DNA from: Chitinophagales bacterium
GTDB taxonomy: Bacteria; Bacteroidota; Bacteroidia; Chitinophagales; LD1
DNA length: 45,318 bases
Direction: 5' to 3'
Assembly (NCBI GenBank): GCA_025057415.1
Contig: JANWXI010000013.1
Location: 1-45,318 of the forward strand
This document shows positions 1-6,769 of the stretch, in pieces; the stretch's first letter is position 1, and each line of letters starts with the position of its first letter. Under the pieces are notes generated by a model, which was not told where the DNA came from, did not search any database, and was given only the letters and a program-made list of their open reading frames with translations. A program made the position numbers and the translations under genes.

Positions 1-30
1 ACGAGCGCAGCGCAACGGGGGACACCCCCA
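1..30 (-). repeat. Partial copy D of dispersed GC-rich element, cut by window edge
   Basis: Read on the minus strand this begins with a T-run and an almost palindromic GGGGGTGTCCCCC block, followed by GTTGCGCTGCGCTCGT. That matches the left end of the element at 4611-4749 (GGGGGTGCCCCC, then a GC-rich arm ending GCGCTCGT). It is the only copy of the four in reverse orientation. Only the left end lies inside the window, so the rest of the element is not visible. Confidence 0.6.
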
Positions 31-53
31 AAAACATTATAAAAAAATATAAT

Positions 54-75
54 AAAAAACACGCCGCTGCGGCGG
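54..75 (-). terminator. Intrinsic terminator of the dtxR-type cluster
   Basis: On the minus strand the sequence reads CGCCG-CAG-CGGCG, a 5-bp all-GC stem with a 3-nt loop, then TG and six T, with further T-rich sequence behind. It lies about 30 bp past the regulator's stop codon at 105, where the minus-strand transcript should end. Confidence 0.6.
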
Positions 76-104
76 TCTATTCGGCTTGCGGCGCGCGGGT
101 CTTT

Positions 105-761
105 TCAGGCGCAGAGGATGTTTTCGGCTACGAGGCGGCTTACGGTGATGTTTTTTTTGCCGTCAATGCGGAGAAGCATGCTGCCGTCAAACTCTGCCAC
201 GTCGTGCACTTCGAGGGTGGTGCCGAGTTGAATGCCGATAGAGGAGAGATGCTGGAGCAGTTTGGCGGAGCTGTCTTTTACACCGGTAACGCGGGCTTTG
301 TCGCCTTTGCGGAGAGAGGCGAGTAGTTTGTGTTTGAGGGCGTTGACTTTGCCTTTGCTATCGGGGATGGGGTCACCGTGGGGGTCAAATTTTGGGTAGC
401 CGAGAAACTTGTCTAATCGCTCGATTAACTCTTCGCTGCGGATGTGCTCGAGCTGTTCGGCAATGTCGTGGATTTTGTCCCAACTGTAGCCGAGTTTTTC
501 AACCAGGAATACCTCCCACAGCCGGTGCTTGCGTACAATGGCTGCGGCTATGCGGTTGCCTTCGGGCGTGAGCCGCACGCCGTAGTATTTCTGATAGGTG
601 ATGAGTTTTTTGCGTTTGAGTTTTTTGAGCATGTCTGACACCGAAGCGGCACGGGCATTCACCTGTGCGGCAATTTCGTTGGTGCCGATGGCTTCATCAC
701 CCTCGCCCGAAAGGTGATAGATGGCTTTTATGTAGTTTTCTTCGGTGATGCTCAGTATCAT
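105..761 (-). CDS. MntR/DtxR-family metal-dependent transcriptional regulator
   Basis: A 218-residue repressor of the DtxR/MntR family, which binds operator DNA when loaded with Mn(II) or Fe(II) and controls metal uptake. Residues 1-60 form the winged helix-turn-helix, 61-140 the dimerisation and metal-binding region, and 145-218 a FeoA/SH3-like domain. The expected ligands are visible as H79, E83, H98, E102, E105 and H106, in the same numbering as classical DtxR. Position 102, a Cys in DtxR, is Glu here as in MntR, so I infer a preference for manganese. The start MILSITEENY fits the family's usual N-terminus. It is the last gene of a minus-strand cluster behind the SDR gene (gap 68 bp). No metal transporter is adjacent, so its targets are elsewhere. 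Confidence 0.9.
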   Translation of the reverse strand: MILSITEENYIKAIYHLSGEGDEAIGTNEIAAQVNARAASVSDMLKKLKRKKLITYQKYYGVRLTPEGNRIAAAIVRKHRLWEVFLVEKLGYSWDKIHDIAEQLEHIRSEELIERLDKFLGYPKFDPHGDPIPDSKGKVNALKHKLLASLRKGDKARVTGVKDSSAKLLQHLSSIGIQLGTTLEVHDVAEFDGSMLLRIDGKKNITVSRLVAENILCA

Positions 762-829
762 GTAATGAATTTATTTAATGTGTTTTGACAGGACTTGCAG
801 CTCTCGTCCGAGGGTTTGTTCTGTTTTCT

Positions 830-1711
830 CTATTCACTTTTGGCGGAGCGAACCATTTTTTCTATCATATCCCACTCTGCGGGCGTTACGTCATCGAAGA
901 GGTTAAACTCACCGGCGCCCTGCAGCCATTCACCGCCATCAATGGTTACCACCTCGCCGTTGATATAAGCAGCGTAATCAGAGATAAGGTAGGCGGCCAG
1001 ATTACACAGCTCCTGATGCTCGCCCACCCGGCGCAGGGGCACCTGCTTTGCCAAATCGTACCGCTCGCGGAATGGCCCGGGCACCAATCTGTCCCAGGCG
1101 CCCTTGGTAGGGAAGGGGCCTGGCGCAATGGCGTTCATACGTATGCCGTATTTTGCCCACTCCACCGCTAAAGAGCGAGTAAGGGCGAGCACACCCGCCT
1201 TGGCACATGCCGAAGGCACTACATAGGCAGAGCCGGTCCAGGCGTAGGTTGTGACCATATTCAGCACCACCTTGTTTGTTTGTTTTTGTGCAATCCAGTG
1301 TTTGCCGAGCGCAAGCGTGCAGTTGTAAGAACCGCGCAGTACGATGTCCACAATTACATCAAATGCTTTGGGCGAGAGGCGCTCGGTGGGCGAAATGAAA
1401 TTTCCCGCCGCGTTGTTGATGAGCACATCCACAGCGCCAAAGGTTTGCAGTGCGGCTTGCAACATTTTTTCTACCTCGGTGTAATGACGCACATCGCAGG
1501 GATGCGCCAGCACTTTGCCGCCGGTCTCGTTTTGCAACTCATCTGCCGCGCGTTGTAACACATCGGCCTTGCGGCTGCAAATTATAACGTTGGCGCCAAG
1601 CGTTAGGAAATATCTGCTCATGGACTTGCCCAGCCCGGTGCCGCCTCCGGTTACGATGACGGTTTTGCCTTTCAGCGCATCGGGTTTCAGCATGGGTTCT
1701 GTATATGACAT
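830..1711 (-). CDS. SDR oxidoreductase, 2,4-dienoyl-CoA reductase-like
   Basis: Short-chain dehydrogenase/reductase of about 293 residues. The N-terminal nucleotide-binding motif TGGGTGLG is at residues 21-28 and the NNAAG motif at 99-103. The usual YxxxK catalytic pair is replaced by S167xxxK171 in the stretch PSACAKAG. This Ser/Lys arrangement is typical of 2,4-dienoyl-CoA reductases, which use NADPH to reduce polyunsaturated acyl-CoA intermediates, so I infer a role in unsaturated fatty acid oxidation. That would agree with the fadJ-like gene at 20939, although the two are far apart. The reading frame is open from 1732; I prefer the start at 1711 (MSYTEPML), which fits family length. It follows the CoA-binding gene by about 30 bp and probably shares its transcript. 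The exact substrate is not proven by sequence. Confidence 0.82.
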   Translation of the reverse strand: MSYTEPMLKPDALKGKTVIVTGGGTGLGKSMSRYFLTLGANVIICSRKADVLQRAADELQNETGGKVLAHPCDVRHYTEVEKMLQAALQTFGAVDVLINNAAGNFISPTERLSPKAFDVIVDIVLRGSYNCTLALGKHWIAQKQTNKVVLNMVTTYAWTGSAYVVPSACAKAGVLALTRSLAVEWAKYGIRMNAIAPGPFPTKGAWDRLVPGPFRERYDLAKQVPLRRVGEHQELCNLAAYLISDYAAYINGEVVTIDGGEWLQGAGEFNLFDDVTPAEWDMIEKMVRSAKSE

Positions 1712-1741
1712 GTGTGGATGATTTGGGTGCAAAGTAACACT

Positions 1742-2098
1742 TTAATATTGACCGGTGTTCAGCAACACCAACGTACAGGCAAATTCAACCTGTATGCCGG
1801 CTTCAGCGGCAAGCCGCGCCAGCTCGGGGTTTTCAGCGCCCGGGTTAAAGATAATTCTGCGAGGTTTCAGATTTAAGAGCTCTTTGTAGTATGGGGTTTG
1901 GTTTTCGCGCTTCAGGTAAATGGTTACCGTGTCAACCCTGATGCCCTCCGGAATGGTTTCTGAAATTTTTACACCCTCTGCCGCACCGTTACCGCGACCC
2001 ACTGCCACCACCTCATGCCCGTGGCGTATGAGTAACTGTATGGCCTTATAAGCATAGCGGGTAGGATTGGATGATGCCCCTAACACTAACGTATGCAT
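1742..2098 (-). CDS. CoA-binding domain protein (YccU-like)
   Basis: A 118-residue single-domain protein of the CoA-binding (CoA_binding_2, YccU-like) family, a small Rossmann fold related to the CoA-binding part of succinyl-CoA synthetase. The N-terminal LVLGASSNPTRYAYKA is the glycine-rich nucleotide loop, the middle has IPEGIRVDTVTIYL, and IIFNPGAENPELARLAAEAG is the conserved C-terminal region. Members bind CoA in vitro, but their cellular role is poorly known. It is the first gene of the minus-strand cluster with the SDR and the metal regulator. Pairing with an acyl-CoA-acting SDR makes a CoA-related function plausible, but that is inference from position. Confidence 0.85.
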   Translation of the reverse strand: MHTLVLGASSNPTRYAYKAIQLLIRHGHEVVAVGRGNGAAEGVKISETIPEGIRVDTVTIYLKRENQTPYYKELLNLKPRRIIFNPGAENPELARLAAEAGIQVEFACTLVLLNTGQY

Positions 2099-2169
2099 GG
2101 GTTTTGTTTAAAAATAAGGCACAATTATTGCAACAATTTTTTACAAAAAACCCCATTGGTTGTAACGTG

Positions 2170-2454
2170 ATGGACCCATACCCTCACATTGCCCCCAACC
2201 CCACAATGAGTGACGAATACCTTAAGACCGAAGTTTTGAAAAACATCGAGCTGATACAACGCAGAAAAGATAATCTGTATCTCGCGCTCATTCTGGGTAC
2301 CAACTACAACAAAATGGTGCGGCTTAACGCCCACACTGTATCGGGCGCTAAGTTAGTTGAGGGTGTCATTTTAGCTATTACCGATGAGTATGTAATTCTA
2401 AAAGGGGGCCAGAAGGTGCCTGTGTGTTGTATCGAAGATGTGCGAATTTACTGA
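2170..2454 (+). CDS. Small conserved protein, paralogue of the gene at 2678 (unknown function)
   Basis: I do not recognise a named family. The C-terminal 60 residues align without gaps of note with the gene at 2678: LYLALILGTNYNKMV pairs with LFLAMLLGNNFQSKV, and YVILKGGQKVPVCCIEDV with FILLKGGNYIPIDAIAYV. The conserved half alternates hydrophobic and polar residues like a small beta-barrel, with a KGG turn before the last two strands; this recalls SH3/Sm-like folds, which is inference only. The frame is open from 2071, but that would overlap the divergent CoA-binding gene. Starting at 2170 gives an N-terminal extension of 35 residues, matching 36 in the paralogue; 2206 (MSDEYLKT) is the alternative. 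A terminator follows at 2510. Two adjacent Cys (VCCIED) are absent from the paralogue. Confidence 0.6.
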   Translation: MDPYPHIAPNPTMSDEYLKTEVLKNIELIQRRKDNLYLALILGTNYNKMVRLNAHTVSGAKLVEGVILAITDEYVILKGGQKVPVCCIEDVRIY

Positions 2455-2509
2455 ACTCATCCACTGCTTACACTCTACCAAAAGATACCTCCAAAACATC
2501 ATTTCAACA

Positions 2510-2536
2510 CCAAGCGGCATAGCCGCCTGGTTTTTT
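2510..2536 (+). terminator. Intrinsic terminator between the two small paralogues
   Basis: CCAAGCGGC-ATA-GCCGCCTGG forms a 9-bp stem with one A/C mismatch and a 3-nt loop, followed directly by six T. It lies 56 bp downstream of the first small gene, so the two paralogues are probably separate transcription units despite being neighbours. Confidence 0.65.
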
Positions 2537-2677
2537 CATCGTTTTTAATCCCCTTCCGGCAGCGAGCCACGTTCCCTCTCATCGGGTAGGGTAGGCAGTA
2601 GCTTTTGAGCGGTTTTCAAAAGTCAGGGTAACAATTTAACAACAAAAAGCGTATAACACATTGGACAAGCTATTATT

Positions 2678-2968
2678 ATGAATACCACAGTCAAAAAAAT
2701 TGAAAAGGAACAATTGAAGGACTGTGATTTTCGTAAACCGGTTTATCATTTCACGGACTATGAACTGCGTGAGCGAAACCGCAGGTTATTTTTGGCCATG
2801 CTGCTCGGTAATAATTTTCAGAGCAAAGTGAAAATTGTATTTAATACGGTTGACGGTTACCGCGAGGTATTTACCACAGTGTGGGCAACAACCGAAAAAT
2901 TCATATTACTCAAAGGCGGCAATTACATCCCCATAGATGCCATTGCCTATGTGAGTATTGACAATTAA
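2678..2968 (+). CDS. Small conserved protein, paralogue of the gene at 2170 (unknown function)
   Basis: A 96-residue protein without a family name that I can give. The N-terminal third is charged (KKIEKEQLKDCDFRKP, then a Tyr/Arg-rich DYELRERNRR). The C-terminal 60 residues share the pattern of the 2170 product: LFLAMLLGNNF, a long two-strand segment, then ILLKGGNYIPIDAI. There is no signal peptide, membrane segment or Cys cluster, so it is probably cytoplasmic. Its stop overlaps the stop of the convergent E2 gene by a few bases. The terminator at 2510-2536 suggests that it has its own promoter in the 140 bp upstream; I do not see a good TAnnTTTG box there. Two divergent copies side by side suggest an old tandem duplication. 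Confidence 0.72.
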   Translation: MNTTVKKIEKEQLKDCDFRKPVYHFTDYELRERNRRLFLAMLLGNNFQSKVKIVFNTVDGYREVFTTVWATTEKFILLKGGNYIPIDAIAYVSIDN

Positions 2969-4194
2969 AGCAAAATACTCACCGGGTTTTCCAGAGTGGT
3001 TTTGAGCGTTTGCAGAAATTTGGCTCCCGTAGCGCCGTCCACCACGCGGTGGTCGCAACTCAGGGTCATTTTCATGCGGTGAGCCGGGCGGATGTTACCA
3101 TCTATCACAGCCGGCTCCTGGCGTATGGCGCCAACAGCCAGTATGCAGGCATCGGGCGGGTTGATGATTGCCGTGAATTCCTCTATGCCAAACATACCGA
3201 GGTTTGAAATGGTAAAGGTGTTGCCCTCCATCTCCTGCGGCATCAGTTTCTTTTCGGTAGCTTTGCGGGCAAGGGCTTTGGCTTCAGCAGAAATTTCCTG
3301 CACGGTTTTCGTATCGGCAAACCGGATTACGGGCACCAGCAAACCCTCTTCTACCGCCACAGCCATGCCGATGTGAATATGGTCGTAATAACGAATGGTT
3401 TCGCCCAACCAACTGCAATTCACCGAAGGATTTTGCCGCAGGGCAACCGCCACGGCTTTTATTACGATGTCGTTATACGAAATTTTTTCGGGCAACACGA
3501 TGTTTAACTGCGTACGCAGCGATACGGCATTGTCCATGCTCACATCAATGGTCAGATAAAAGTGCGGAGCGCTGAATTTGCTTTCGCTGAGGCGGCGGGC
3601 AATGGCTTTGCGCATCTGGCTCACGCGCACATCGCGGTACCCCTCGCGGGCATGCGCAGCGGGCGCTCGCTGTGCGGTAAATTTCTCCAGGTCGCGCTTC
3701 ACGATACGCCCGTCCTCACCACTCCCCTTCACGGTTGCTAAATTGATGCCTCTTTCCTTGGCAATCATGCGCGCCAGGGGCGATGCCTTAATGCGCTCCC
3801 CGCTTGCGGGAGCAACTGTAACCGCCGGTGTTTCGGTTTGCACGGGGGCAGCGGTTTGTGTATTCGTTTCGTTCTTTTTTTCGGGCTTTGCCTCTGCAGT
3901 ATTTGCAGGAGCGGAAGCCGATGCACCGCCTTGCAGAAGCGGAGTGTAATCTTCGCCCTCCTTCCCGACAATCGCAATCAGGTCGCCTATTTTGAGCGTG
4001 TCGCCTTTTTTGGCGGCAACATGCAACACCACTCCCGCGTAATAACTCTCTAACGGCAAAGTAGCTTTGTCGGTCTCCACCTCTGCCACTACATCGCCCA
4101 CTTTGATTTTATCGCCCGTTTTGATGTGCAGCTCAGCAATAAAACCCTCCTCCATCGTATCAGTCATACGGCCCAATCGTATCGCTTCAGCCAT
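2965..4194 (-). CDS. Dihydrolipoamide acyltransferase (E2) of a 2-oxoacid dehydrogenase complex, probably pyruvate
   Basis: A 409-residue E2 subunit, which moves the acyl group from the lipoyl arm to CoA and forms the core of the complex. Residues 1-80 are one lipoyl domain with the lipoylated Lys43 in ETDKA. A Ala/Pro/Glu-rich linker spans about 88-133, and 135-172 is the E3/E1-binding domain (KASPLARMIAKERGI, GSGEDGRIVKRDLE). The catalytic acyltransferase domain runs from about 187 to the end, with the active-site CDHRVVDGATGAKFL (His382, Asp386) near the C-terminus. The overall form resembles pyruvate dehydrogenase E2 of Bacteroidota; a branched-chain or 2-oxoglutarate enzyme is less likely but not excluded. 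E1 and E3 genes are not in the window, so the complex is encoded at dispersed loci. Confidence 0.9.
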   Translation of the reverse strand: MAEAIRLGRMTDTMEEGFIAELHIKTGDKIKVGDVVAEVETDKATLPLESYYAGVVLHVAAKKGDTLKIGDLIAIVGKEGEDYTPLLQGGASASAPANTAEAKPEKKNETNTQTAAPVQTETPAVTVAPASGERIKASPLARMIAKERGINLATVKGSGEDGRIVKRDLEKFTAQRAPAAHAREGYRDVRVSQMRKAIARRLSESKFSAPHFYLTIDVSMDNAVSLRTQLNIVLPEKISYNDIVIKAVAVALRQNPSVNCSWLGETIRYYDHIHIGMAVAVEEGLLVPVIRFADTKTVQEISAEAKALARKATEKKLMPQEMEGNTFTISNLGMFGIEEFTAIINPPDACILAVGAIRQEPAVIDGNIRPAHRMKMTLSCDHRVVDGATGAKFLQTLKTTLENPVSILL

Positions 4195-4284
4195 AGCGGT
4201 GATTTACGGCGGCTAATTTACGGTTAATACCCTAATACCCAACACACGTGGAGATGTTGTGCGAAAATACTCAGCGGCGTTGCG

Positions 4285-4292
4285 TACATTTG
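4285..4292 (+). promoter_or_regulatory. Possible -7 promoter box for the acyl carrier protein
   Basis: TACATTTG matches the Bacteroidota -7 consensus TAnnTTTG. It lies 36 bp before the chosen ATG at 4328, a normal leader length. A TTG at 4257 is too far upstream (25 bp) for an ideal -33 element, so the call rests on the -7 box only. Confidence 0.4.
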
Positions 4293-4327
4293 CTCTGCAA
4301 AAGCCGTCTGCGCTAAAAACCGTTACT

Positions 4328-4555
4328 ATGCTTCTCGAAGAATTTGTGCACAAGTTCAGCAGTTGTTTTCACCAAACTGACCCACTCAGCATCAAAGCCG
4401 ACACCGAATTCCGCAAATTAGACGAATGGGGCAGCATGATGGCGCTCATCGTTATCGCCATGATTGACGAGGACTACGGAAAAACCATCACAGCCGAAGA
4501 TTTGCGCCGGGCAAACACCGTAGCCGATCTGTTCGAAATCGTCCGCAGCAAATAA
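4328..4555 (+). CDS. Acyl carrier protein-like protein, orphan
   Basis: A 75-residue carrier protein. The helix-2 motif LDEWGSMMAL holds the serine (Ser36) expected to receive 4'-phosphopantetheine, and VIAMIDEDYGKTITAEDL plus TVADLFEIV are the usual helix 3-4 segments. The LDEWxS form, rather than the LGADSLD of fatty-acid AcpP, is common among specialised carrier proteins of surface-glycan or secondary pathways, so this is probably not the housekeeping AcpP. The frame is open from 4259, but the TAnnTTTG box at 4285 lies inside that extension, so I start at 4328. No ketosynthase, acyl-AMP ligase or transferase is adjacent: E2 is divergent upstream and rlmH convergent downstream. Its partner enzymes cannot be inferred here. 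Confidence 0.82.
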   Translation: MLLEEFVHKFSSCFHQTDPLSIKADTEFRKLDEWGSMMALIVIAMIDEDYGKTITAEDLRRANTVADLFEIVRSK

Positions 4556-4610
4556 CTGCACACTGTACATCCCTGCATTACACTTCGCAAAACAGCGGTA
4601 ATTTCTCTTT

Positions 4611-4749
4611 GGGGGTGCCCCCCTCGCGGCGCGCTCGTACCTCGCGCGCCCCTTCGGGGGTCGGGCTTGTTACGGGGTACGCTTCGCTCCCGTGCTCCAC
4701 TTCGTTGCGCACCGCTCTCTCCGTTCGCGCCCTCCACATCCCTCACCCG
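4611..4749 (+). repeat. Dispersed structured GC-rich element, copy A
   Basis: Intergenic element between the convergent ACP and rlmH genes. It opens with GGGGGTGCCCCC, has a first helix GGCGCGC/GCGCGCC (about 4628-4634 with 4644-4650), then a conserved core with GGGTCGGGCTTGTTACGGGG and CTTCGCTCCCGTGC in which ACGGG pairs with CCCGT, and ends CATCCCTCACCC. The same layout is seen at 24756 and 36297. The first helix differs in sequence from the other copies but keeps its pairing. Reading frames through it are by-products. The flanks (4556-4610 and 4750-4963) hold nothing else I can support. Confidence 0.75.
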
Positions 4750-4963
4750 AAAATACATATACACATTTCTTCAACGCCACCGGTCATCTCCCTCCGTAGT
4801 TACACAACAGGCAAAATGAACTGTGCCGTGTTATACACTTTCTCTGTGGTAATTCGCATTTTGCTCTTTACGGTACTTTACGAATGCAGCCCGCATACAT
4901 ATACCCGTTTTGCATAAAAGCTTATTGTCACGCATACGCATCTCCGCCCCTCAAAACACTACG

Positions 4964-5434
4964 CTACCGGTGGTGATACGGTTCATGGTGTATGATGGTA
5001 AATGCGCGGTATAGTTGCTCGGCAAATACTGCGCGCACAAGCTGATGCGCAAGTGTCATTTTCGACAAGCGCAGCATTCCGTCTGCGCGTGCATACACGG
5101 CTTCCGAAAAACCGTAAGCGCCGCCGGTAACAAAACACAAGCGCCTGGGCGAGCGGTTAAAAAGTTTCTGTAAATACACCGCAAATTCTTCAGAGCTGTA
5201 CTCCTTACCCCTTTCATCGAGCAACACTACGTAATCCTGCGGTAAAATTTTTTTCAGCAGCAAGTCGCCTTCCATCGCTTTCACTGCTTCGGCATCGGTT
5301 GCTTTCACGGTGGTGTTATCAATCACAATTTCTTCAAAGCGGGCATAGCGTTGTATGCGCCCGAAATACTCATCTGTCAGCTGCCGTACGGCTGCCGAAG
5401 TGGTTTTCCCCACCGCGAAGTAGGCGATTTGCAT
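4964..5434 (-). CDS. rlmH: 23S rRNA (pseudouridine1915-N3)-methyltransferase RlmH
   Basis: A 156-residue SPOUT-class methyltransferase that methylates N3 of pseudouridine 1915 in helix 69 of 23S rRNA on assembled ribosomes. Length is normal for the family. The recognisable blocks are LLDERGKEYSSEEFA in the middle, the SAM-binding knot with FVTGGAYGFS, and the strongly conserved C-terminal LSKMTLAHQLVRAVFAEQL followed by the HxPYH-type ending (HHEPYHHR). The gene is divergent from the lipoprotein gene at 5468 with only 33 bp between the starts; a TAGTTTTG box on the minus strand at 5454-5461 could serve as its -7 element. Confidence 0.96.
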   Translation of the reverse strand: MQIAYFAVGKTTSAAVRQLTDEYFGRIQRYARFEEIVIDNTTVKATDAEAVKAMEGDLLLKKILPQDYVVLLDERGKEYSSEEFAVYLQKLFNRSPRRLCFVTGGAYGFSEAVYARADGMLRLSKMTLAHQLVRAVFAEQLYRAFTIIHHEPYHHR

Positions 5435-5453
5435 GTGCCTTTTATTTTAGCGG

Positions 5454-5461
5454 CAAAACTA
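5454..5461 (-). promoter_or_regulatory. Possible -7 promoter box for rlmH
   Basis: On the minus strand TAGTTTTG matches TAnnTTTG, about 20 bp before the rlmH start codon. Its -33 region would lie inside the start of the divergent lipoprotein gene. Confidence 0.35.
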
Positions 5462-5467
5462 ATCTTC

Positions 5468-5869
5468 ATGTGTTGTAAACCACTGTGGGTTATGATAGTG
5501 TTGGTGGCGCTGGTATCGTGTGGCAATAACAAAGCCAGGTTGCTTACCCGTACCTGGAAAATCAATGACCTGAAATACTCACAGGAAATTCCCGAAAGTA
5601 TGAAACCCACCATACAAGCCGAGATAGACCGACTACGTGCAGGTTACTCCATAACATACTTTGCCGATAACACTTATAAAGCCGTAAATGAAGGCGCCTC
5701 CACAACCGGCAAATGGCAACTTAACTACAACGGCACCAAAATCATAACCACTGGCCCCGATGGCAATACGGTGGAGTATCAGATACTGGAGTTAACCGAC
5801 AAGCGATTTTCATTCTCCGCTGTGATAGGCGGCCAAAAAGTAATTTTTGAATTCGTACCCTCTCCATGA
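5468..5869 (+). CDS. Lipocalin-like lipoprotein
   Basis: A 133-residue exported protein. The N-terminus is a short hydrophobic signal (VMIVLVALVSC) with a lipobox ending in Cys18, so it should be lipidated and anchored in the membrane, probably the outer one. The mature part starts LLTRTWKINDL and contains paired strands such as YSITYFADNTYK, GKWQLNYNG and FSFSAVIGGQKVIFEFV. This matches the short 'lipocalin-like' domain that is common in Bacteroidota lipoproteins; ligands are unknown. I start at 5468 because an earlier frame start at 5351 overlaps rlmH; 5492 (MIVLV) is the alternative. Its stop overlaps the start of the next lipoprotein by 4 bp, indicating translational coupling. Confidence 0.72.
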   Translation: MCCKPLWVMIVLVALVSCGNNKARLLTRTWKINDLKYSQEIPESMKPTIQAEIDRLRAGYSITYFADNTYKAVNEGASTTGKWQLNYNGTKIITTGPDGNTVEYQILELTDKRFSFSAVIGGQKVIFEFVPSP

Positions 5870-6240
5870 CCCGCCTGTTGTGTTTTTTGTGTTTAACTAC
5901 CTTTCTGTTTTCATGTACCGACAACCGTAAAAAAATTATCACCGGGCGCTGGTACATAAAAGAGTTACAAGTGCAAAACACCGCTTTCACCGATGAAATG
6001 TTCCCAAACTGGCGCTATGAATTTTTACCCGATGGGCGTTACGTATCACTGCTTGCCGGTGCCGACACCGGCATCTGGACTTTGCGCAACAATACACTGG
6101 AACTCCGGTCAACCCTACACCCCGGTTCGCGCCCTGCCGCATTTCACATCACGGCGCTCGATACATCTCAGATGGTACTGTGCAGTACAGACAGCACCCC
6201 GCTCAAAATAACATTTTATCGCAACCCTAAAACGATATGA
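5866..6240 (+). CDS. Lipocalin-like lipoprotein, coupled to its upstream neighbour
   Basis: A 124-residue protein with a signal peptide MTRLLCFLCLTTFLFSC whose lipobox (LFSC) places the lipidated Cys at position 17. The mature part opens ITGRWYIKEL, echoing LTRTWKINDL in the preceding gene, then has FLPDGRYVSLLAG, DTGIWTLRNNTLEL and a final strand LKITFYRNP. The two look like diverged members of one lipocalin-like family. The start ATG overlaps the previous stop (ATGA-type), and the next gene overlaps this stop in the same way, so the three are very likely one operon. Function is unknown; location in the outer or inner membrane cannot be told from the residue after the Cys alone. Confidence 0.72.
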   Translation: MTRLLCFLCLTTFLFSCTDNRKKIITGRWYIKELQVQNTAFTDEMFPNWRYEFLPDGRYVSLLAGADTGIWTLRNNTLELRSTLHPGSRPAAFHITALDTSQMVLCSTDSTPLKITFYRNPKTI

Positions 6241-6743
6241 GAAAACTCCACATAGCTTCGTTTACCCGCAGCGTCAACAAAAAAAAATACAAACTCCGCG
6301 CTTTTTTGCGCAAGCTCGCGCAGTCTAAAATCCGTCTTAATCGCTACGCCCGGCAGGCAGATAAGGAAATCTGGAAAGAAGTAAACTGCCTGGCTTGCGC
6401 AAACTGCTGTAAAAAAATGACCCCAACCTACACCAAACGCGACATACACCGCATTGCCCGTCACCTGGGGCTAACTTATCAGGAGTACTACGACAAGTAT
6501 CTGCGCACTGATGAAAATAACGACATCATCAACCGCAAAACACCCTGCCATTTTCTGGGCAAAGACAACAAATGCATCATTTATGACATCCGCCCTTTAG
6601 ACTGCCGGGGATTTCCGCACACTAACCGCAAAGACATCCGCTATCAGGTGCAGGAAAAAACTTACACCAACAACCTGACGTATTGCCCCGCCACCTTGCT
6701 GTTTGTGGAGAAGTTACAACAAATGTTAGCAGACAAATTGTAA
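6237..6743 (+). CDS. YkgJ-family cysteine cluster protein
   Basis: A 168-residue protein of the YkgJ/UPF0153 cysteine-cluster family, thought to bind a metal ion or Fe-S cluster. The conserved Cys pattern is complete: CLACANCC near residue 60, then PCHFLGKDNKCIIYDIRPLDCRGFP, then a final YCPAT. The first 55 residues are very basic (KKKYKLRAFLRKLAQSKIRLNRYARQ), which may contact nucleic acid or membrane. It overlaps the preceding lipoprotein stop by 4 bp and is followed 26 bp later by cystathionine beta-synthase. The biochemical role of the family is not established, and the linkage to sulfur metabolism is only positional. Confidence 0.85.
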   Translation: MRKLHIASFTRSVNKKKYKLRAFLRKLAQSKIRLNRYARQADKEIWKEVNCLACANCCKKMTPTYTKRDIHRIARHLGLTYQEYYDKYLRTDENNDIINRKTPCHFLGKDNKCIIYDIRPLDCRGFPHTNRKDIRYQVQEKTYTNNLTYCPATLLFVEKLQQMLADKL

Positions 6744-6769
6744 ACTTTGCAATTACAAAACCGTGTTGT

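Noticed and set aside
4609-4917. Frame through repeat copy A, with a hydrophobic 33-residue peptide from 4816 as its tail
   Set aside because: The upstream part is the dispersed element. The tail has one membrane-like stretch but no promoter box, partner or repeat of the frame at other copies, so I do not call a small membrane protein or toxin.
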